From the NCBI GenBank assembly GCA_038238915.1, contig JBBSFH010000009.1:1-64000 (forward strand): DNA of 64,000 bases. Direction: 5' to 3'. The notes under the pieces are model-generated. The model did not search any database and had not been told where the DNA came from. It worked only from the letters and a program-made list of their open reading frames with translations. Below, piece by piece: positions 61,603 through 64,000 of the stretch; position 1 is the first letter of the stretch; every line of letters begins with the position of its first letter. This DNA comes from JAVVHE01 sp038238915 (GTDB lineage Bacteria > Pseudomonadota > Alphaproteobacteria > Sphingomonadales > Sphingomonadaceae). The translations under genes were made by a program, and so were the position numbers.

Positions 61603-61994
61603 ACAGGCAACACGGCGGTCGCTTCGATCTCCACCAGCGCCGCCGCCTCCATCAGCGCGCTCACCTGCACGACGGCCATCGCGGGGAAATGCTTGCCGAA
61701 CGCGGCGCGGTAGGCGGCGCCGATCGCAGGCGCTTCGGCAAGATAGGCATCGCGGCTGACGATATACCAGGTGAGACGGACGACATGCTCAGCGCGCGCA
61801 TCGGCCTCGGCGAGCACAGCCAGAATGTTGGCGAAGGTCTGCGCGCACTGGGCGGTGAGGCCGTCCGCGAATTGGCCGTGCGCGTCCCAGCCTGCCAGCC
61901 CGGCGGTGTAGATGGTGCGACCGCGCGCGGCGATGCCGTTGGCGTAGCCGGGCGGGCGCGGCCAGCCGGGGGGTTGGAGGATGCTGTGGGTCAT
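61599..61994 (-). CDS. RidA family protein
   Basis: 131 residues from ATG 61994. YANGIAARGRTIYTAGLAGWD, CAQTFANILAVLAEADARAEHVVRLTWY and VVQVSALMEAAALVEIEATAVL are the RidA/YjgF features. It lies between the monooxygenase fusion and the ligase with ATGA overlaps on both sides, so may hydrolyse the enamine or imine formed from the ring-oxidised anthraniloyl-CoA. Residues for a deaminase (Arg) were not verified. Confidence 0.9.
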   Translation of the reverse strand: MTHSILQPPGWPRPPGYANGIAARGRTIYTAGLAGWDAHGQFADGLTAQCAQTFANILAVLAEADARAEHVVRLTWYIVSRDAYLAEAPAIGAAYRAAFGKHFPAMAVVQVSALMEAAALVEIEATAVLPV

Positions 61995-64000
61995 TCGGCC
62001 GCCATCAGCAGTTTGGGCGCGCTGTGGTGACGCTTGGGCTTGGCCTTGATGGCGAGTTCGCGGGCTTTGTCGCGCGCCTTTTCCGATTCGCGCATCAGTT
62101 GCGCCGCGCCCGAGAGATAGGGGGCGGGCGGGCGGACCGCGCGCTTGCCGTACCACGCGGCGGCGCGCAGCGACCAGTTGGGATCGGTGAGGTGGGGTCG
62201 GCCGACCGCGACCAGATCGGCCCGCCTGCACTGGACGATGGTGTTGACCTGCCCGGGTTCGGTGATCGCTCCGACGCACATCGTTTTCAGGCCAAGCTCG
62301 TTCTTGATCGCCTCCGCGAGCGGCACCTGGTACATGCGGCCGTATACAGGGGTCTGGTGGGGAACGGTCTGGCCCGACGACACATCGATCAGATCGCAGC
62401 CTGCGTCCGCGAAGGCGCGGGCGATAGCGAAGGTCTCCTCCTCCGTAATCCCGCCCTCGCACCAGTCCGACGCCGAGATGCGGACCGACATGGGCTTATC
62501 CTCGGGCCAGCGCGCGCGCATCGCGGCGAACACTTCCAATGGGAAGCGCAGCCGGTCCTCGACGGAGCCACCGTATTCGTCGTTCCGCACATTGGTTAGG
62601 GTGCTGAGGAAGCTCGCGAGCAGATAGCCGTGCGCGCAGTGGAGTTCGAGCAGATCGAACCCGGCGCGGTCCGCGCGCACGGTTGCCTGCGCGAAATCCG
62701 CGACGATCCGGTCCATCCCCGCGCGGTCGAGTTCGGCGGGAATCTGGCTCTCGCCGGGGAACCATGGGAGGGGGGAGGCGGAAACCAAGGGCCAGTTCTG
62801 CGCGGGGTCGGCGATGGGGTGATCCATCTGTTCCCACCCAAGCTGCGTCGAAGCCTTGCGGCCCGCATGGCCGAGCTGCATCGCCAGCTTCGCGCCGCCG
62901 TTCGCGCGCGCAAAATCGGCGATGCGCCTGAAGCCCGCCTCCTGCTCGTCGTTCCACAGGCCCGGGCAGCCGAGCGTGATGCGCGCGTCCGGGTTGGGGC
63001 AGGTCATCTCCATGTAGACCAGCCCCGCGCCGCCCACCGCGCGCGCGCCGTAGTGCATCAGGTGCCAGTCGCCGGGCACGCCGTCGTGGGCCAGATATTG
63101 CGCCATGGGGGAGACGACGACGCGGTTGGGGAGCGTCAGGCCGCGAAGTCTCAGCGGAGTGAACATGGGGGTGGGGCGGGTGCGGCGGCAATCAAAGCCA
63201 GTCTGCTCGAAGAGCGTCTGGTAATATTCGGTATCGACAGCGTCGACGAAGCTTTCGTCGCGGAGCAACAGATTGTCATAGGTGATCGCCTTGGCGCGGC
63301 TCATCACCACATTGGCGAACTGCATCGGCAACATGTCCCACGAACGCTGGACATGTTCGAACCACGCGAGGCTGACGCCTGCATTGTGCTGCGTAATCTC
63401 GACCTGCGTGCGACGCGCAAGCTCGTAAGCGGCGAACGCGGTCGGCACGTCCGGCCCGCTGAGCAGCGCGTCAGCGAGCGCGATCGCCGACTCCATGGCG
63501 AGTTTGGTGCCCGATCCGATCGAATAGTGCGCGGTCGCGTGCGCATCACCCAGCAGGACGATGTTGTCGTGATGCCAGTGCTTGCACTCCACGCGCGGGA
63601 AGTTGCGCCACAGCGAGCGGTTGGTGATCAGGCCGTGCCCCTCCAGTTCATCGGCGAACTCGCGCTCCAGATAGCGAGCCGCATCGTCCTCGCTCATGTC
63701 GGCGAAGCCGTGCGCGGCCCAACATTCGGGCGTGGTCTCGAAGATCCACGTCGAGCGACCGGGCTCGTACTGATAGGTGTGCGCGACGATGACGCCGTGC
63801 GCGGTCTCGCGGAAGAAGTAGGTGAAATCGCTCAAGGGCCGCGTGCTGCCCATCCAGGTAAACTTGTTGCGCATCAGCCGCACATCGGGCTGGAACGCGG
63901 CCGAATAATACGTGCGGATGCGGCTGTTACTGCCGTCGCTGCCGACGATCGCGTCCGCATCCGGGAAGCGGGCGGCAAGCTGGGCGGGATCGATCACCTC
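61991..64000 (-). CDS. FAD monooxygenase / OYE-like reductase fusion (aryl-CoA hydroxylase; partial)
   Basis: About 668 residues are seen, and the 5' end is cut by the window edge, so the N-terminal FAD GxGxxG is missing. The first part is a flavin monooxygenase (DAIVGSDGSNSRIR, NIVLLGDAHATAHYSIGSGTKLAMESA); from MFTPLRLRGLTLPNRVVVSPMAQ it is an old-yellow-enzyme domain (MQLGHAGRKA, DLLELHCAHGYLLASFLS, RISASDWCEGG, DLVAVGRPHLTDPNW). This fusion is the 2-aminobenzoyl-CoA monooxygenase/reductase or salicylyl-CoA 5-hydroxylase/oxidoreductase type. The stop overlaps RidA. Confidence 0.9.
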   Translation of the reverse strand, partial: EVIDPAQLAARFPDADAIVGSDGSNSRIRTYYSAAFQPDVRLMRNKFTWMGSTRPLSDFTYFFRETAHGVIVAHTYQYEPGRSTWIFETTPECWAAHGFADMSEDDAARYLEREFADELEGHGLITNRSLWRNFPRVECKHWHHDNIVLLGDAHATAHYSIGSGTKLAMESAIALADALLSGPDVPTAFAAYELARRTQVEITQHNAGVSLAWFEHVQRSWDMLPMQFANVVMSRAKAITYDNLLLRDESFVDAVDTEYYQTLFEQTGFDCRRTRPTPMFTPLRLRGLTLPNRVVVSPMAQYLAHDGVPGDWHLMHYGARAVGGAGLVYMEMTCPNPDARITLGCPGLWNDEQEAGFRRIADFARANGGAKLAMQLGHAGRKASTQLGWEQMDHPIADPAQNWPLVSASPLPWFPGESQIPAELDRAGMDRIVADFAQATVRADRAGFDLLELHCAHGYLLASFLSTLTNVRNDEYGGSVEDRLRFPLEVFAAMRARWPEDKPMSVRISASDWCEGGITEEETFAIARAFADAGCDLIDVSSGQTVPHQTPVYGRMYQVPLAEAIKNELGLKTMCVGAITEPGQVNTIVQCRRADLVAVGRPHLTDPNWSLRAAAWYGKRAVRPPAPYLSGAAQLMRESEKARDKARELAIKAKPKRHHSAPKLLMAAE

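Noticed and set aside
59986..61713. A 575-codon open frame on the plus strand
   Set aside because: Antisense shadow of the aryl-CoA ligase; Arg/His-rich with no domain. The same holds for long frames at 6339-7637, 31863-33233 and 44117-45646.

Overview
The window is a piece of a GC-rich alphaproteobacterial chromosome, most likely a sphingomonad (Sphingomonas or a close relative). The evidence is the 5' two thirds of a 16S rRNA at the left edge, a CckA-type hybrid kinase, DUF4167, SapC-like and PEP-CTERM proteins, a leaderless rhizobial-style trp leader, and the general gene content. There is no prophage, plasmid backbone, transposase or CRISPR array. Almost all of it is ordinary chromosome with short intergenic gaps and many stop/start overlaps (ATGA, TGATG, TTGA).

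Left part (1-13.6 kb): 16S rRNA (minus strand) with its leader and candidate promoters; a CBS-domain protein; a small membrane protein; the prfA-prmC-DUF4167 block; a DUF4287/DUF5655-type gene lying against hisS; ispG-hisS; a PHB-depolymerase-family esterase; D-cysteine desulfhydrase; dnaN; sapC; and a YceI lipocalin-like protein. From 13.7 to 23.2 kb come a PEP-CTERM protein, the etfB-etfA-unknown-miaB-phoH operon, sucC-unknown-sucD, and bioB.

Middle (23-31.4 kb): an aromatic amino-acid block with aroE, a fused aroK-aroB gene, aroA, then a predicted leaderless Trp-codon leader peptide (three consecutive Trp codons) and attenuator in front of trpE-trpG. Then rho and a two-gene HTH regulator/membrane protein module whose promoter carries two tandem palindromic operators. 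From 31.4 to 44.3 kb: an RTX-type calcium-binding protein, kynU-kynA (tryptophan to anthranilate), moaB, lemA with two TPM-domain proteins behind a palindromic repeat, a heme-oxygenase-like diiron protein, pdeM, cckA, a single-domain response regulator, recA and a dGTPase-like gene.

Right part (44.3-64 kb): a CNNM/CorC protein, tadA, small membrane proteins including a Pmp3/YqaE protein, an AlaC-like aminotransferase, a His/Met-rich small exported protein, phaC, yggT, folD, marC, the rpmF-plsX-fabH-ihfA-merR operon, rpmJ, a HAD hydrolase, a barrel-like protein, a second PEP-CTERM protein, radA, a VOC protein and tRNA-Val. It ends with a tightly overlapped operon for CoA-dependent anthranilate (or salicylate) breakdown: FAD monooxygenase/OYE fusion (cut by the window edge), a RidA protein and an aryl-CoA ligase.

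The most notable points are: (1) the window both makes anthranilate (trpEG, with its own attenuator) and can produce and destroy it (kynA/kynU plus the aryl-CoA operon); (2) both PEP-CTERM genes carry GG-N10-GC sigma-54 promoters; (3) the aroK-aroB fusion; (4) the double-operator HTH module; and (5) an unknown secreted-protein gene placed between sucC and sucD with translational coupling to sucD.
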